From NCBI RefSeq assembly GCF_029360725.1, contig NZ_JARKMY010000002.1:310001-374000 (forward strand): 64,000 nt of DNA. The letters run 5' to 3'. Below, piece by piece: positions 45,923 through 55,132 of this stretch; position 1 is the first letter of the stretch; every line of letters begins with the position of its first letter. Both the position numbers and the translations under genes were made by a program. Under the pieces are notes generated by a model. The model made no database searches. It worked only from the letters and a program-made list of their open reading frames with translations, and was not told the origin of the DNA. This stretch comes from Chryseolinea sp. H1M3-3 (GTDB lineage: Bacteria > Bacteroidota > Bacteroidia > Cytophagales > Cyclobacteriaceae).

Positions 45923-46507
45923 CTAATTTATCTTCTTTCTGATGAACCCGCCTAGCTCCTTACCTGCTTTTGCGTAAGCTTCTTGCAGACGAGCCCCTGT
46001 TTCATAATCGAATCCAAAAACATCCCGGCCCAACGCCTTTGAAATAGTTATTTTGGCAATCGTCTTTTGAGGATTCTTAGTTTCTACTATCCAAGCCTCA
46101 GCATCAATGTAAGCTGGACGACTCATTACCCCTACATTGAAACCAGGTTCGGTATGGGTTGTCTTAAATATCAAGGTAAACTTGGCATTCTCGCCAACGG
46201 TCGACATTTCTGAATGCTTTGAAAATAACTCACGAAATTGTGGCTCAAAGCGTTCCTGCCGATCCGACTTCCAGTTTTTTTCCCAGGTATTGCCGCGGTC
46301 GGCTTCTTTTTCGTTTAACTCCTTTTTCTTGCTGGCTATGTAATCTGCCTCTTTGTCAAATTTTCCTACAGACATCTCATACTGAAATTCTGTTTTTAAT
46401 TCCTTTTCGCCTTTTAATGGACTCAAATCACCATCTACCAGCTTGATTTTTTGGGCATAATTGGTAAGGCAAGCGCAAACAAAAAGGATAAGCAAAGTTG
46501 GTTTCAT
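45923..46507 (-). CDS. Secreted protein of unknown function
   Basis: 194 residues from the ATG at 46507, which starts a signal peptide ending ACLTNYAQ. The mature protein has a charged central part (KKELNEKEADRGNTWEKNWKSDRQERFEP) given here in broken form: KKELNEKEADRG and NTWEKNWKSD, and beta strands such as FTLIFKTTHTEPGFNVG. Not assigned. Lies upstream on the same strand as the coiled-coil lipoprotein but about 210 nt away. Confidence 0.65.
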   Translation of the reverse strand: MKPTLLILFVCACLTNYAQKIKLVDGDLSPLKGEKELKTEFQYEMSVGKFDKEADYIASKKKELNEKEADRGNTWEKNWKSDRQERFEPQFRELFSKHSEMSTVGENAKFTLIFKTTHTEPGFNVGVMSRPAYIDAEAWIVETKNPQKTIAKITISKALGRDVFGFDYETGARLQEAYAKAGKELGGFIRKKIN

Positions 46508-46703
46508 AAAAAGTAAATATTGGATTTTGAGAATTTCATCATTCAAAAATAATAGAAAATTTTTTTTGTTCTCGCACGAGAAAAAATCAAAGCAAGTAAA
46601 CTAAATGCAAACTGGAACTAAAAAGTTGCGTTTCAAATTCGCGCAATCATATAACTAACTTTGAGCAAAGGGAGGTTTCTTACTGAGAAGCGAGAATACT
46701 TTT

Positions 46704-46711
46704 TATTTTTG
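46704..46711 (+). promoter_or_regulatory. -7 element before the BNR-repeat gene
   Basis: TATTTTTG, 13 nt before the ATG at 46725. A TTTC at about 46676 is off spacing. The transcript leader would be very short, under 10 nt. Confidence 0.5.
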
Positions 46712-46724
46712 TTAAAAATCAGAT

Positions 46725-48047
46725 ATGAACATCCGTATTGTAATTGGCTTAGTGGCGCTTTTTCTTCCTTCTTCCATTTTCGCGCAGTTTAAAAATATCC
46801 GGCTAGATCAGGGAACCACCAACATTCAGACCAGTGAGCCAAGCATTATCATCAACAAAAAAAATCCTAAAAACATTATTGCTGCTACCAATCCAGACAA
46901 TATTTATTACACGATAGATGGTGGTAACGTATGGCAGTCGCTGAAACTTTCGTCCCCGAATGGAGTCTTTGGACAACCGGTTTTGGTGTCCGACGATAAG
47001 GGGACAATTTATTCGCTTCATTTATCCTCCCCGAACGGCGATTTGAAAGATGAAAAAAGTCTGAATCAGATTCTGATTCATATTTCTAGGGATGGAGGTA
47101 AGACGTGGGAAGAAGGGAGCCCCCTCGGATTAAATGCTTCCAAAGATCAACGTAAACCCTGGGCGACTGTCGATTCAAAAGGAAATGTTTGGGTTGCCTG
47201 GACTCAGTACGACTCATTTAACAGTGCTGACGAAAATTGTCAAACCAATATTTTGTTAAGTAACTCATCGAACGGAAAGAAGTGGACAAAGCCGTTTCAG
47301 ATTTCCCAAACGCCGGGTAATTGTATGGATGATGATAACACGGCATTCGGAGCGATGCCTGCTATTGGTGTCGATGGTAAGGCCTTTGTAACCTGGGCAA
47401 ACCAAAATAAAATTTTTTTAGACCGGTCGTTTGGCAGTGGCCTATGGCTAACAAATGACATCGCCGTGGGGCAGCAACCTGGGGGGTGGGATATGAAAAT
47501 CCCGGGTCATGGCCGTTGTAATGGAACGCCAGTATTTATGATCGATCAAAGTAAGAGCATTTATCAGGGAAGCCTCTATTTGGTTTGGGCCGATCAACGC
47601 AATGGTGAAAACGATACCGATGTCTGGTTCATGCGCTCGACAAATTTCGGTGACAACTGGTCAGTCCCTACAAAACTAGGACAAGACAGCGCCAAATGCC
47701 ATCAGTATATGCCCTGGATGACCGTAGATCAAAGTACTGGGTACATCTACACTGTATTTTATGGTAGGTCAGGTCATGAAAACAATGATACGGATGTATA
47801 TCTCGCATACTCGTCCGATGGAGGTATTTCGTTTAAGAGCAGAAAAATCAGCGAAACCCCTTTTACACCGGATGAAAATGTTCCTTTTGGCGGAATCAAT
47901 AATATCGCAGCGCATAATGGAATTATTACGCCCGTTTGGACCAGCGTGCAGGATGGCAAGGCCAGCGTTTGGACTACGATTATAAAGCAGGCAGATTTAG
48001 TACAAGCCCCGCAGACAGCTTCAAAAAAGAAGAAAAAAGGGCAATAG
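46725..48047 (+). CDS. Secreted BNR/Asp-box repeat protein, sialidase-like propeller
   Basis: 440 residues with a signal peptide (1-20, ...SIFAQ). At least four Asp-box-type repeats appear: TIDGGNVWQS, SRDGGKTWEE, STNFGDNWSV and SSDGGISFKS, the mark of a beta-propeller exo-sialidase fold. The catalytic Arg triad and Tyr/Glu of true sialidases cannot be confirmed, so it may be a different periplasmic/outer surface propeller. C-terminus is a Lys-rich tail. Confidence 0.78.
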   Translation: MNIRIVIGLVALFLPSSIFAQFKNIRLDQGTTNIQTSEPSIIINKKNPKNIIAATNPDNIYYTIDGGNVWQSLKLSSPNGVFGQPVLVSDDKGTIYSLHLSSPNGDLKDEKSLNQILIHISRDGGKTWEEGSPLGLNASKDQRKPWATVDSKGNVWVAWTQYDSFNSADENCQTNILLSNSSNGKKWTKPFQISQTPGNCMDDDNTAFGAMPAIGVDGKAFVTWANQNKIFLDRSFGSGLWLTNDIAVGQQPGGWDMKIPGHGRCNGTPVFMIDQSKSIYQGSLYLVWADQRNGENDTDVWFMRSTNFGDNWSVPTKLGQDSAKCHQYMPWMTVDQSTGYIYTVFYGRSGHENNDTDVYLAYSSDGGISFKSRKISETPFTPDENVPFGGINNIAAHNGIITPVWTSVQDGKASVWTTIIKQADLVQAPQTASKKKKKGQ

Positions 48048-48118
48048 AAATTAGGCGATGTACAGGGCAAGTAGCCGTTAATCCTGATATTAAACTATGC
48101 AGTCTCAAGCCTTTATCT

Positions 48119-48126
48119 TACTTTTG
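48119..48126 (+). promoter_or_regulatory. -7 element before ahcY
   Basis: TACTTTTG fits TAnnTTTG, 20 nt before the ahcY ATG. No exact TTTG at the -33 position. Confidence 0.5.
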
Positions 48127-48146
48127 CACCTTCTAATAATTCAAAA

Positions 48147-49454
48147 ATGACAGTTGACGAAAAACTAAACTATAAGGTTAAAGACCTTTCCCTCGCTGAA
48201 TGGGGGCGTAAAGAAATTACATTAGCAGAAGCCGAAATGCCGGGGCTGATGGCTACTCGCGAAGAGTATGGTAAGCAGAAACCTTTAAAAGGGGCACGCA
48301 TCGCTGGTTGTCTTCACATGACAATTCAAACTGCAGTGCTCATTGAAACATTGGTTGAGCTTGGAGCTGAAGTAAGCTGGTCTTCATGTAACATTTTCTC
48401 GACACAAGATCATGCCGCCGCTGCCATTGCCGCTGCAGGCATTCCGGTATTCGCGTGGAAAGGCATGAATGAAAAAGAGTTCGACTGGTGCATTGAACAG
48501 ACCCTTTATGCATTCAAAGATGGCAAGCCATTAAACATGATTTTGGATGACGGTGGTGATCTTACTAACATGGTGCTAGACCGTTTTCCTGAGTTGGTGG
48601 CAGGCATCAAAGGAATTTCTGAAGAAACGACAACTGGTGTTCATCGCTTGATTGAACGCATGAATAACGGCAAACTACCTTTGCCAGCCATTAACATCAA
48701 CGATTCTGTTACAAAATCGAAGTTTGATAATAAGTATGGCTGTAAAGAATCTTGCGTCGATGCGATTCGCAGAGCGACCGATGTTATGATTGCGGGTAAG
48801 GTGGCCGTTGTAGCAGGATACGGCGACGTAGGAAAAGGCTCTGCCGCTTCCCTTCGCGGGGCCGGTGCACGTGTCATTGTAACCGAGATCGATCCGATTT
48901 GTGCGCTTCAGGCAGCTATGGACGGCTACGCTGTAAAAAAGATGGATGATGCAGTGAAAGAAGCCGATATTATCGTAACGGCTACGGGTAACTTTGGCAT
49001 TGTCGCGGATCGTCACTTCAAAAATATGAAGGATAAAGCAATTGTGTGCAATATCGGCCATTTTGATAATGAAATCGACGTAGCTTGGTTGAATAAGAAT
49101 GGTAAGAAAGATACCATCAAACCACAAGTTGATATTTATACGCTGAGCAACGGAAGACAAATTATCCTATTGGCTGAAGGCCGGTTAGTTAACTTAGGTT
49201 GTGCAATGGGCCACCCTTCTTTTGTAATGTCAAATTCATTTACAAATCAAACATTGGCTCAATTGGAACTTTGGACCAATGCTGGCAAGTATGAAAATAA
49301 GGTATACATGTTGCCAAAACATCTGGATGAAAAAGTAGCGAACCTGCACCTTAAGAAAATCGGCGTTGAATTAGACGTATTATCACCCGATCAGGCAAAA
49401 TATATTGGTGTTGATCCCAAAGGTCCGTTCAAACCTGAGTACTACAGGTATTAA
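48147..49454 (+). CDS. ahcY: Adenosylhomocysteinase
   Basis: Hydrolyses S-adenosylhomocysteine to adenosine and homocysteine. 435 residues: [13 protein letters not shown] near 54, TTTGVHRL near 154, the NAD motif [18 protein letters not shown] (about 213-230) and [12 protein letters not shown]-terminal KPEYYRY is the family ending. It clears the by-product of SAM methyltransferases; its position is not part of the pigment operon. Confidence 0.97.
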   Translation: MTVDEKLNYKVKDLSLAEWGRKEITLAEAEMPGLMATREEYGKQKPLKGARIAGCLHMTIQTAVLIETLVELGAEVSWSSCNIFSTQDHAAAAIAAAGIPVFAWKGMNEKEFDWCIEQTLYAFKDGKPLNMILDDGGDLTNMVLDRFPELVAGIKGISEETTTGVHRLIERMNNGKLPLPAININDSVTKSKFDNKYGCKESCVDAIRRATDVMIAGKVAVVAGYGDVGKGSAASLRGAGARVIVTEIDPICALQAAMDGYAVKKMDDAVKEADIIVTATGNFGIVADRHFKNMKDKAIVCNIGHFDNEIDVAWLNKNGKKDTIKPQVDIYTLSNGRQIILLAEGRLVNLGCAMGHPSFVMSNSFTNQTLAQLELWTNAGKYENKVYMLPKHLDEKVANLHLKKIGVELDVLSPDQAKYIGVDPKGPFKPEYYRY

Positions 49455-49474
49455 GATTGGAATTTGGAAAATTT

Positions 49475-49500
49475 AAGCCCTGGGATACATCCCGGGGCTT
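49475..49500 (+). terminator. Terminator after ahcY
   Basis: AAGCCCTGGGA / TCCCGGGGCTT form an 11-bp stem with a T-G wobble and a 4-nt ACAT-type loop, followed by TTTTTGTTTT. Classic intrinsic terminator. Confidence 0.85.
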
Positions 49501-49550
49501 TTTGTTTTATGGCATCAAGCTTGTTATTAAATTTAGCCAAAATTATAAGC

Positions 49551-49847
49551 ATGAAAATTCGAGTTTTTCTTGGTGTCCTGTTATGTATCCTTTGTACCTC
49601 CAGCGCTTATAAATACCAGGATGAAAGTATCGAATTTGTTTGCCATAAAACCCATAAAGCAACCAATACCTGCCATTTCAACTTTATCATCAGCGGCGCC
49701 AAATACCGGCACGTAGATATAGGTTGTAAATTCACAAAGAAGAAAGACGAACTTATTAAGAAAGTCAAAGAAGGTTCGTTGGCGTTAGCCAAGGATTGGA
49801 AAATAGATTGCCCCGAAGCAAAAGAAAAGAAAGAGTCTGAATTCTAG
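49551..49847 (+). CDS. Small secreted Cys-containing protein
   Basis: 98 residues from the ATG at 49551 (signal peptide to about residue 19, ...CTSSA). Four Cys in the mature part (FVCHK, NTCHF, IGCKF, IDCPE) could form two disulfides. Ends with a Lys/Glu tail. A longer frame from 49464 would run through the ahcY terminator, so it is rejected. Function unknown. Confidence 0.6.
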   Translation: MKIRVFLGVLLCILCTSSAYKYQDESIEFVCHKTHKATNTCHFNFIISGAKYRHVDIGCKFTKKKDELIKKVKEGSLALAKDWKIDCPEAKEKKESEF

Positions 49848-49908
49848 GTGGCACTGAATAGTTTAAACCTTTGAGATCTAAGTTTGATTTAACATATTGG
49901 AGATAATC

Positions 49909-51243
49909 TTAGTGAATGCCCAAATCTCGCTGAATTCCCTCCAGTGATTTTCCCTTTGTTTCAGGTAATACCTTCCAGACAAAAATTCCATGCACCAGCA
50001 TCATGATGGTAAATAGCAGGAAAGAATAAAAACCTCCCATATCTGACGACTCTGCTAAAACAGGAAACGTCCACGAAATGATAGCGGCCATAATCCAATG
50101 CGTAAAACTTCCAAGGGTTTGACCTTGTGATCGCACTTTGTTCGGAAAAATCTCAGACATAAAAACCCAGATTACGGCGCCTTGAGAAAAAGCAAAGAAC
50201 GCAATGAACCCAACGAGGTAGAACATCACAGCATATCCTCCAAAGTCCTGCGTGTAAAATGCCCAGGCAACCAGTCCGAGGAATAATACCATGCCGAAGG
50301 ATCCTACAATTAATAACGTTTTTCGGCCAAACTTGTCGATGAGGGAAATAGCAAGCAGCGTAAAAACCATGTTCGTAAGTCCAATAGAAACCGCCTGCAA
50401 CAAAGCGGTATCTTTGGCTAAGCCTGTCATCTCGAAAATGCGTGGAGCATAATACATGATGGCATTAATTCCCGAAAGCTGATTGAACATAGCGAGTGCC
50501 ACCACATAAAAAGCCGGTTTATTGTACTTACCATTAAACACACTTTCCTTGATCGCGCCGATTTCTGTATGAAGTGATTCGACGATCGTTTTGATAGCAG
50601 CGTCAGGATCATCCTCACCAATTTCGTTAAATACATCTTTTGCCTGGTTAAGCCGATTTTTCTTTACAAGCCACCGTGGACTTTCAGGAACAGCGAAAAC
50701 CATGATGAAAAAAAGTAACGAGGGAAAGGCCTGAATACCCAGCATCCACCGCCATGCTTCTTCGCCCACTCCAAATAGCAGATAATTGGAAACGAACGCA
50801 ATCAAAATACCACTGACGACATTGAATTGGAACAAGGCAACCAGCCGACCGCGGCTTTTTGCAGGCGATATCTCAGAAATGTACATGGGTCCAACAACCG
50901 ATGATGCTCCCACGCCAATTCCACCGAGGAATCGAAAAATTACAAACATCTCCCACGATGAGGTAAACGCCGTGACAAGCGATGTTACCAGATAAATAAG
51001 ACCAATGGCCTGAAGGACTTTTTTTCGTCCGAATTTTTCTGCCGGCCACCCTGCCAGCAAGGACCCTAATACGGTGCCGATCAACGCAGATGCAACGGTG
51101 AAGCCATGCGCAACGTCGCCAAGCATCCATAAATGCTGAATGGATTTTTCTACCCCTGAAATTACTGCTGTGTCGAAACCAAAAAGAAAACCGCCCAGGG
51201 CGGCAACAATAGCATTACGGAAGGCTGAATTTGAGCGGGTCAT
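49909..51243 (-). CDS. Sugar porter family MFS transporter
   Basis: 444 residues, twelve predicted helices. Family motifs: FGFDTAVISG in TM1, RFLGGIGVGASSVVGPMYISE, SPAKSRGRLV, PESPRWLVKK before the central loop, FGRKTLL and C-terminal PETKGKSLEGI. XylE/GalP-like proton-sugar symporter; likely brings in a hexose or pentose. The specific sugar is not visible. Confidence 0.93.
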   Translation of the reverse strand: MTRSNSAFRNAIVAALGGFLFGFDTAVISGVEKSIQHLWMLGDVAHGFTVASALIGTVLGSLLAGWPAEKFGRKKVLQAIGLIYLVTSLVTAFTSSWEMFVIFRFLGGIGVGASSVVGPMYISEISPAKSRGRLVALFQFNVVSGILIAFVSNYLLFGVGEEAWRWMLGIQAFPSLLFFIMVFAVPESPRWLVKKNRLNQAKDVFNEIGEDDPDAAIKTIVESLHTEIGAIKESVFNGKYNKPAFYVVALAMFNQLSGINAIMYYAPRIFEMTGLAKDTALLQAVSIGLTNMVFTLLAISLIDKFGRKTLLIVGSFGMVLFLGLVAWAFYTQDFGGYAVMFYLVGFIAFFAFSQGAVIWVFMSEIFPNKVRSQGQTLGSFTHWIMAAIISWTFPVLAESSDMGGFYSFLLFTIMMLVHGIFVWKVLPETKGKSLEGIQRDLGIH

Positions 51244-51295
51244 CCTTAAATGATTTTAGTTCATTTAAGGTAGTAAGAAATTTGACAACCAAAAA

Positions 51296-51823
51296 TTAAT
51301 GCTGTCCCTGCATCCTTCGTTGAAAAAACGGTTTGAGAATCGTGCGGTCAAGTAAAATCCAGGCTAGCCCAAGGTTTAATATGATGATGATATTGACAAT
51401 TAGCTTCCCGCTAAAATGAAAAGCAGGCAACGGTTCATTGATAAATTTTTTCGAGAGATAAACCTGATTTAAATCAATGCTCGTGGTTGTATTATCAAAG
51501 GCACCCGAGGAAACAAGAACGGTCGCTATTCCCACCGCGAGCAAAATAACCATCAATAAAAAAATTCCTTTCCAGATGGGGAAATGGTGTTGCGCTGGAT
51601 ATTGATCCAGCTTACCCATTACTAATTGCGTAAAATTCTTTGAAGGTTGGGAAAGTTTGGTTTCATTCATCACGATTGACACCATCCTTAATTCCTCTAG
51701 CCTGTTTTGCCAGTCTTTGTTATTTCGAAGAGACTGTTCAACCTTACTTTTATCGGCAGCGTTTAGATTGCCATCCAGGTAATCTAACAAAGTATCATCT
51801 ATGGATTGTGAAACTTTTTTCAT
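51296..51823 (-). CDS. Anti-sigma-factor-like membrane protein
   Basis: 175 residues: a cytoplasmic N-terminal helical domain (1-75; LLDYLDGNLNAADKSKVEQ resembles anti-sigma N-termini, without the HxxxCxxC zinc motif), a membrane helix near 85-105 and a second hydrophobic segment near 140-160. It starts 4 nt after the ECF sigma gene, the usual sigma/anti-sigma order. Confidence 0.72.
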   Translation of the reverse strand: MKKVSQSIDDTLLDYLDGNLNAADKSKVEQSLRNNKDWQNRLEELRMVSIVMNETKLSQPSKNFTQLVMGKLDQYPAQHHFPIWKGIFLLMVILLAVGIATVLVSSGAFDNTTTSIDLNQVYLSKKFINEPLPAFHFSGKLIVNIIIILNLGLAWILLDRTILKPFFQRRMQGQH

Positions 51824-51827
51824 ACGG

Positions 51828-52385
51828 TCACAAAGTTAACGCTTCTTGATTTAATATATTTTTCAATTCATCAGCCAACCTTTGACGTGCACGATGAATC
51901 CTCACTTTAGCCGTGTTTGCCTGCATACCTGTAATCTCTGCGATTTCCTCTAACGAAAATTCGTCAAGGTAAAACAATGTAAGCGCAGCTCGATCGGCAT
52001 CGTTTAGTTTTGCCAGGGCTAAGTGTAAGAATCGCTTCTTGTCATTTTTCTCAAGCATGCCTTCCGCTTCTCCCTGATATTCAATAACTGTGTTTTCAAT
52101 ACTTTGAAATTGTTGCCTGTTCTTCCGCTTATAGCTAATAGCAGTGTTGAAGACTATCCGATATAGCCAGGTTGAAAATTTCGACTGGAAGTTGAAGCCT
52201 TTCAGATGATGATAAGCTTTTATAAAAGCATCTTGTGATGCTTCCTCCGCCTCTGGCCTGTTTTGAAGAATTTTCTGAGCAATGGTGTAAGCATAGCTTT
52301 TATATTTATCTACCATGTCGGCATATAAATGCTGCTCACCGGCCAGAATTCTTTCAATACGTGAATGCTCCGGATCCTTTGTCAT
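51828..52385 (-). CDS. ECF RNA polymerase sigma factor
   Basis: 185 residues from the ATG at 52385 (frame open to 52412). Region 2 includes AEEASQDAFIKAYHHLKGF and FSTWLYRIVFNTA; region 4 includes LTLFYLDEFSLEEIAEI and ANTAKVRIHRARQRL. Acts with the membrane anti-sigma gene downstream in an envelope-signal response. Confidence 0.93.
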   Translation of the reverse strand: MTKDPEHSRIERILAGEQHLYADMVDKYKSYAYTIAQKILQNRPEAEEASQDAFIKAYHHLKGFNFQSKFSTWLYRIVFNTAISYKRKNRQQFQSIENTVIEYQGEAEGMLEKNDKKRFLHLALAKLNDADRAALTLFYLDEFSLEEIAEITGMQANTAKVRIHRARQRLADELKNILNQEALTL

Positions 52386-52706
52386 GACACCACTTGGACG
52401 CACGCCATGCAATCAAGTTACACCTTTACCTCAGAAATGGCAAAGCGATGTGATACGCTTTTTTAATCACGAAGATGTTTCCACTTGCTGAACCTAGCAG
52501 TGGACATCGACTTAACGCACCTATTGTTGCTTGCTTTATAGGCAGAAGGTAGAGTAGACTGACAGCGGAGCTAGGGCGAAGTTAAGGCGAAGCTAGAGTC
52601 AGGTTTTTATTTGAGCCTGAAATAATGTCAGTACCACATCACTTTGGGTTCATTGTAACCGGAATACGGTCCGGTGCGTCATAGCTCCAAACAAAAAAAA
52701 ATATTT
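52386..52706. other. Divergent intergenic region between sigma factor and DUF6249 gene
   Basis: About 320 nt. It contains imperfect direct repeats of the type GGCGAAG(C/T)TA around 52575-52605 and a small inverted pair ACCGGA (52658-52663) / TCCGGT (52670-52675). No clear TAnnTTTG promoter, RNA gene or reading frame was recognised. Confidence 0.4.
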
Positions 52707-53060
52707 ATGCATGAAGGACAGCTGGCACTAATGATTCCGATGATAGCACTGATCGGTTCATTTATCGTAATTATTTACCTGAGAAGATATCAAAATGAAG
52801 AGCGGATGACCATGATCGAAAAAGGCGTTGACCCGCAATTCTTTAATATTAAAAAGTCTTTAAATACTTCCTGGGCATTGAGAGGCTCATTGCTGCTTAT
52901 CGGCGCTGGTATAGGATTACTCTTAGGTAATGTTCTTGAAGATGTGTTCAATATGGACGAGGAGGTAGCATATTTTTCAATGCTTTTCATTTGGGGCGGC
53001 ATCGGACTCGGAGCGTCTTATTTAATTGAAGAGAAGAAGGCGAAGTCAGAAAAGAATTGA
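52707..53060 (+). CDS. DUF6249-like small membrane protein
   Basis: 117 residues from the ATG at 52707. Helix at about 5-25, cytoplasmic basic segment RRYQNEERMTMIEKGVDPQ, then two helices (about 57-77, 84-104) and a Lys-rich tail. The pattern RMTMIEKGVDP followed by two helices fits DUF6249. Function unknown. Divergent to the ECF sigma gene. Confidence 0.75.
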   Translation: MHEGQLALMIPMIALIGSFIVIIYLRRYQNEERMTMIEKGVDPQFFNIKKSLNTSWALRGSLLLIGAGIGLLLGNVLEDVFNMDEEVAYFSMLFIWGGIGLGASYLIEEKKAKSEKN

Positions 53061-53064
53061 TCTT

Positions 53065-53134
53065 AATTGCCCCGAGCTTCAGCTGGATGTATCAAGAATC
53101 AATTGCCCCGAGCTTCAGCTCGGGGCAATTGATT
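53065..53134. repeat. Palindromic repeat with a second half-copy
   Basis: AATTGCCCCGAGCTTCAGCT occurs at 53065-53084 and again at 53101-53120. The second copy continues into its own reverse complement: 53097-53114 pairs with 53117-53134, an 18-bp perfect stem around TC. The first copy is a half element. This resembles REP-type dispersed palindromes. Confidence 0.85.
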
Positions 53135-53309
53135 GTTCCTGTAGAAGTATGATCTCATCTTGTAGAATGCTTCTACACCTTTTGCCCACAGTAAAAAAAA
53201 GATGAATTTTAAGTAATTGAAAAACAGATCTTTAATTTCACAGAGGTTGCTGGCATATCATTAGACGACGAACAGTCAAACTAATGTTCAACTAAATTTT
53301 TTATTAATC

Positions 53310-53660
53310 ATGAAAAAACTAATGTTTGCCTCTCTAGCTCTGTTGGGAAGTGTTGCTCTAGCAAACGCTCAAGAAGCTACTCCTCAAGAAAGCAATAAAG
53401 CAACTGAAGCTGTAGCTCCTGCACCTGCTGATCCTGCTACTGCTGCACCTGCTGCTGCTGATCAAGATGACAAAGCTAAAATCAAATCTGAAGAACTTCC
53501 TGAGGCTGTAAAGAAATCACTAGAAGGCCAAGAATATCGTGGATGGTTGATCGATGCAGCTTACCATGTAAAATCAACTGATTCTTACGAAGTTCAATTA
53601 AAGAACGGTGCAGAAACTAAGACCGTAAAATTTAGCAAGGATGGAAAAGTAGAAGGTTAA
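53310..53660 (+). CDS. Secreted Ala/Pro-rich protein
   Basis: 116 residues: a strong signal peptide (1-20, ...VALANAQ), an Ala/Pro/Thr low-complexity linker (about 22-52, repeating APA and PAAA), then a PepSY-like C-terminal domain (SEELPEAVKKSLEG to VKFSKDGKVEG). Codons are strongly GCT/CCT biased, suggesting high expression. A strong terminator follows. Function unknown. Confidence 0.75.
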   Translation: MKKLMFASLALLGSVALANAQEATPQESNKATEAVAPAPADPATAAPAAADQDDKAKIKSEELPEAVKKSLEGQEYRGWLIDAAYHVKSTDSYEVQLKNGAETKTVKFSKDGKVEG

Positions 53661-53696
53661 TCCTTCATACTATTGACTTCTAACAACTTGTAAATG

Positions 53697-53734
53697 AAAA
53701 AAGAAAGCTGGAAAATATTCCAGCTTTCTTTTTT
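53697..53734 (+). terminator. Strong intrinsic terminator
   Basis: A 17-bp perfect stem built on AAGAAAGCTGGAA / TTCCAGCTTTCTT with a 4-nt loop, extended by A:T pairs. It separates the secreted protein gene from the response regulator gene whose ATG is 15 nt further. Confidence 0.9.
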
Positions 53735-53748
53735 ATTTTGGGCCGAAT

Positions 53749-55098
53749 ATGGCGCACATCCTAGTAATTGAAGACGATTTAACCTTCTCAAGAATTCTAG
53801 AAGGATTTTTGACCAAAAACGGATTTTCAGTGTCCGTTTGCCATAAAGGTCAGGAAGGCTTGAAGGCCTTTGGATCCAATAAAATAGACCTGGTTTTACT
53901 TGACTATCGTCTACCCGATATGACCGGAATGGATGTTTTGGCAGAATTAAAGAAAGCCGCACTTCATACCCCTGTCATTATCATGACAAGCTTCTCCGAC
54001 ATTCGCACTGCTGTTAAAGCGATGAAGATGGGTGCGTATGAGTACATCACAAAACCAGTTAATCCGGATGAATTGCTCATGCTGGTACAACAAGCTTTAA
54101 ACAAAGAAAAAAATGCTTTTGTACCCGAGAAACCACCAATGACCAAGGAGTTCGTCGAGGGAAGCAGCCCGGTGTCTCAAAAATTGTATGAATATGTTCG
54201 TTTAGTCGCTCCCACAGATATGTCGGTCATTATTGAGGGAGAAAGCGGCACAGGGAAAGAAAATGTTGCCCGGACGATCCATCGCTTGAGCGCACGCGCT
54301 AAAGCACCTTTTGTCGCTGTTGACTGCGGGGCAATTTCTAAGGAACTCGCTGCCAGCGAATTGTTTGGACATGCGAAAGGGTCATTTACCGGCGCCATAC
54401 AAGATAAAGTCGGGCAGTTTGTAGAAGCCCACAAGGGCACCTTGTTTCTGGATGAGGTCGGGAATTTGTCGTATGAAGTCCAGGTAAAATTGCTCAGGGC
54501 AATCCAGGAAAGAGTTATACAGCCCGTAGGGAGCAATAAAGAAATTAAAGTTGACGTTCGCATTCTCACCGCTACCAATGATGATCTCGCCGAAAGTGTT
54601 AAGAAAGGAACATTTAGAGAAGATCTGTATCATCGCTTAAATGAATTCAAGATGAAGGTTCCGTCGCTGCGGGAACGAAGCGAAGACCTCGAGGAATTTC
54701 TCAACTTCTTTAGGGAATTGGCCAACAGGGAATTAGGAAAGAATGCAATTGGATTTGATGCCCAGGTGCTTGAAATTTTCAGGAAGTACGACTGGCCAGG
54801 AAACTTACGCGAAATGAAAAATGTCATCAAGCGAGCTGTACTGTTGACTAACGAAGGCCTTATTGGTTTAAATGCTTTGCCTACAGAAATGTTAGAAACA
54901 GTTAAAAACCCGCCTCCAAAAATATCCTCTGAAACTCCCCCCATCTACGACTTAAAGGCGCTGCAAGAGACCCAGGAAAAAGAAATGATTATTAAAACAC
55001 TGCATGAAGTACGTTTCAATAAATCAAAAGCAGCGCGTATCCTCAACATAGATCGAAAAACGCTTTATCTTAAAATAGAAAAATACGGAATAGAATAG
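53749..55098 (+). CDS. Sigma-54-dependent response regulator (NtrC family)
   Basis: 449 residues. REC domain 1-120 with phospho-acceptor Asp52 (VLLDYRLPD), AAA+ domain about 135-370 with Walker A GESGTGKE (near 163), the sigma-54 loop GSFTGA (near 209; Ser in place of the usual Ala), and C-terminal Fis-type HTH (KSKAARILNIDRKTLYLKIEK, near 425). Activates sigma-54 promoters when phosphorylated. The hybrid histidine kinase gene lies convergent 34 nt away, likely its partner. Confidence 0.94.
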   Translation: MAHILVIEDDLTFSRILEGFLTKNGFSVSVCHKGQEGLKAFGSNKIDLVLLDYRLPDMTGMDVLAELKKAALHTPVIIMTSFSDIRTAVKAMKMGAYEYITKPVNPDELLMLVQQALNKEKNAFVPEKPPMTKEFVEGSSPVSQKLYEYVRLVAPTDMSVIIEGESGTGKENVARTIHRLSARAKAPFVAVDCGAISKELAASELFGHAKGSFTGAIQDKVGQFVEAHKGTLFLDEVGNLSYEVQVKLLRAIQERVIQPVGSNKEIKVDVRILTATNDDLAESVKKGTFREDLYHRLNEFKMKVPSLRERSEDLEEFLNFFRELANRELGKNAIGFDAQVLEIFRKYDWPGNLREMKNVIKRAVLLTNEGLIGLNALPTEMLETVKNPPPKISSETPPIYDLKALQETQEKEMIIKTLHEVRFNKSKAARILNIDRKTLYLKIEKYGIE

Positions 55099-55132
55099 GA
55101 GATGTCCTGCTGAAAAGACCTTCGGACTTTAA

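Noticed and set aside
49464-49550. Upstream start of the small Cys protein
   Set aside because: It spans the ahcY terminator; the signal peptide starts at 49551.
53735-53748. Promoter for the response regulator from the TTATTTTG sequence
   Set aside because: One base short of TAnnTTTG and part of the terminator tail.
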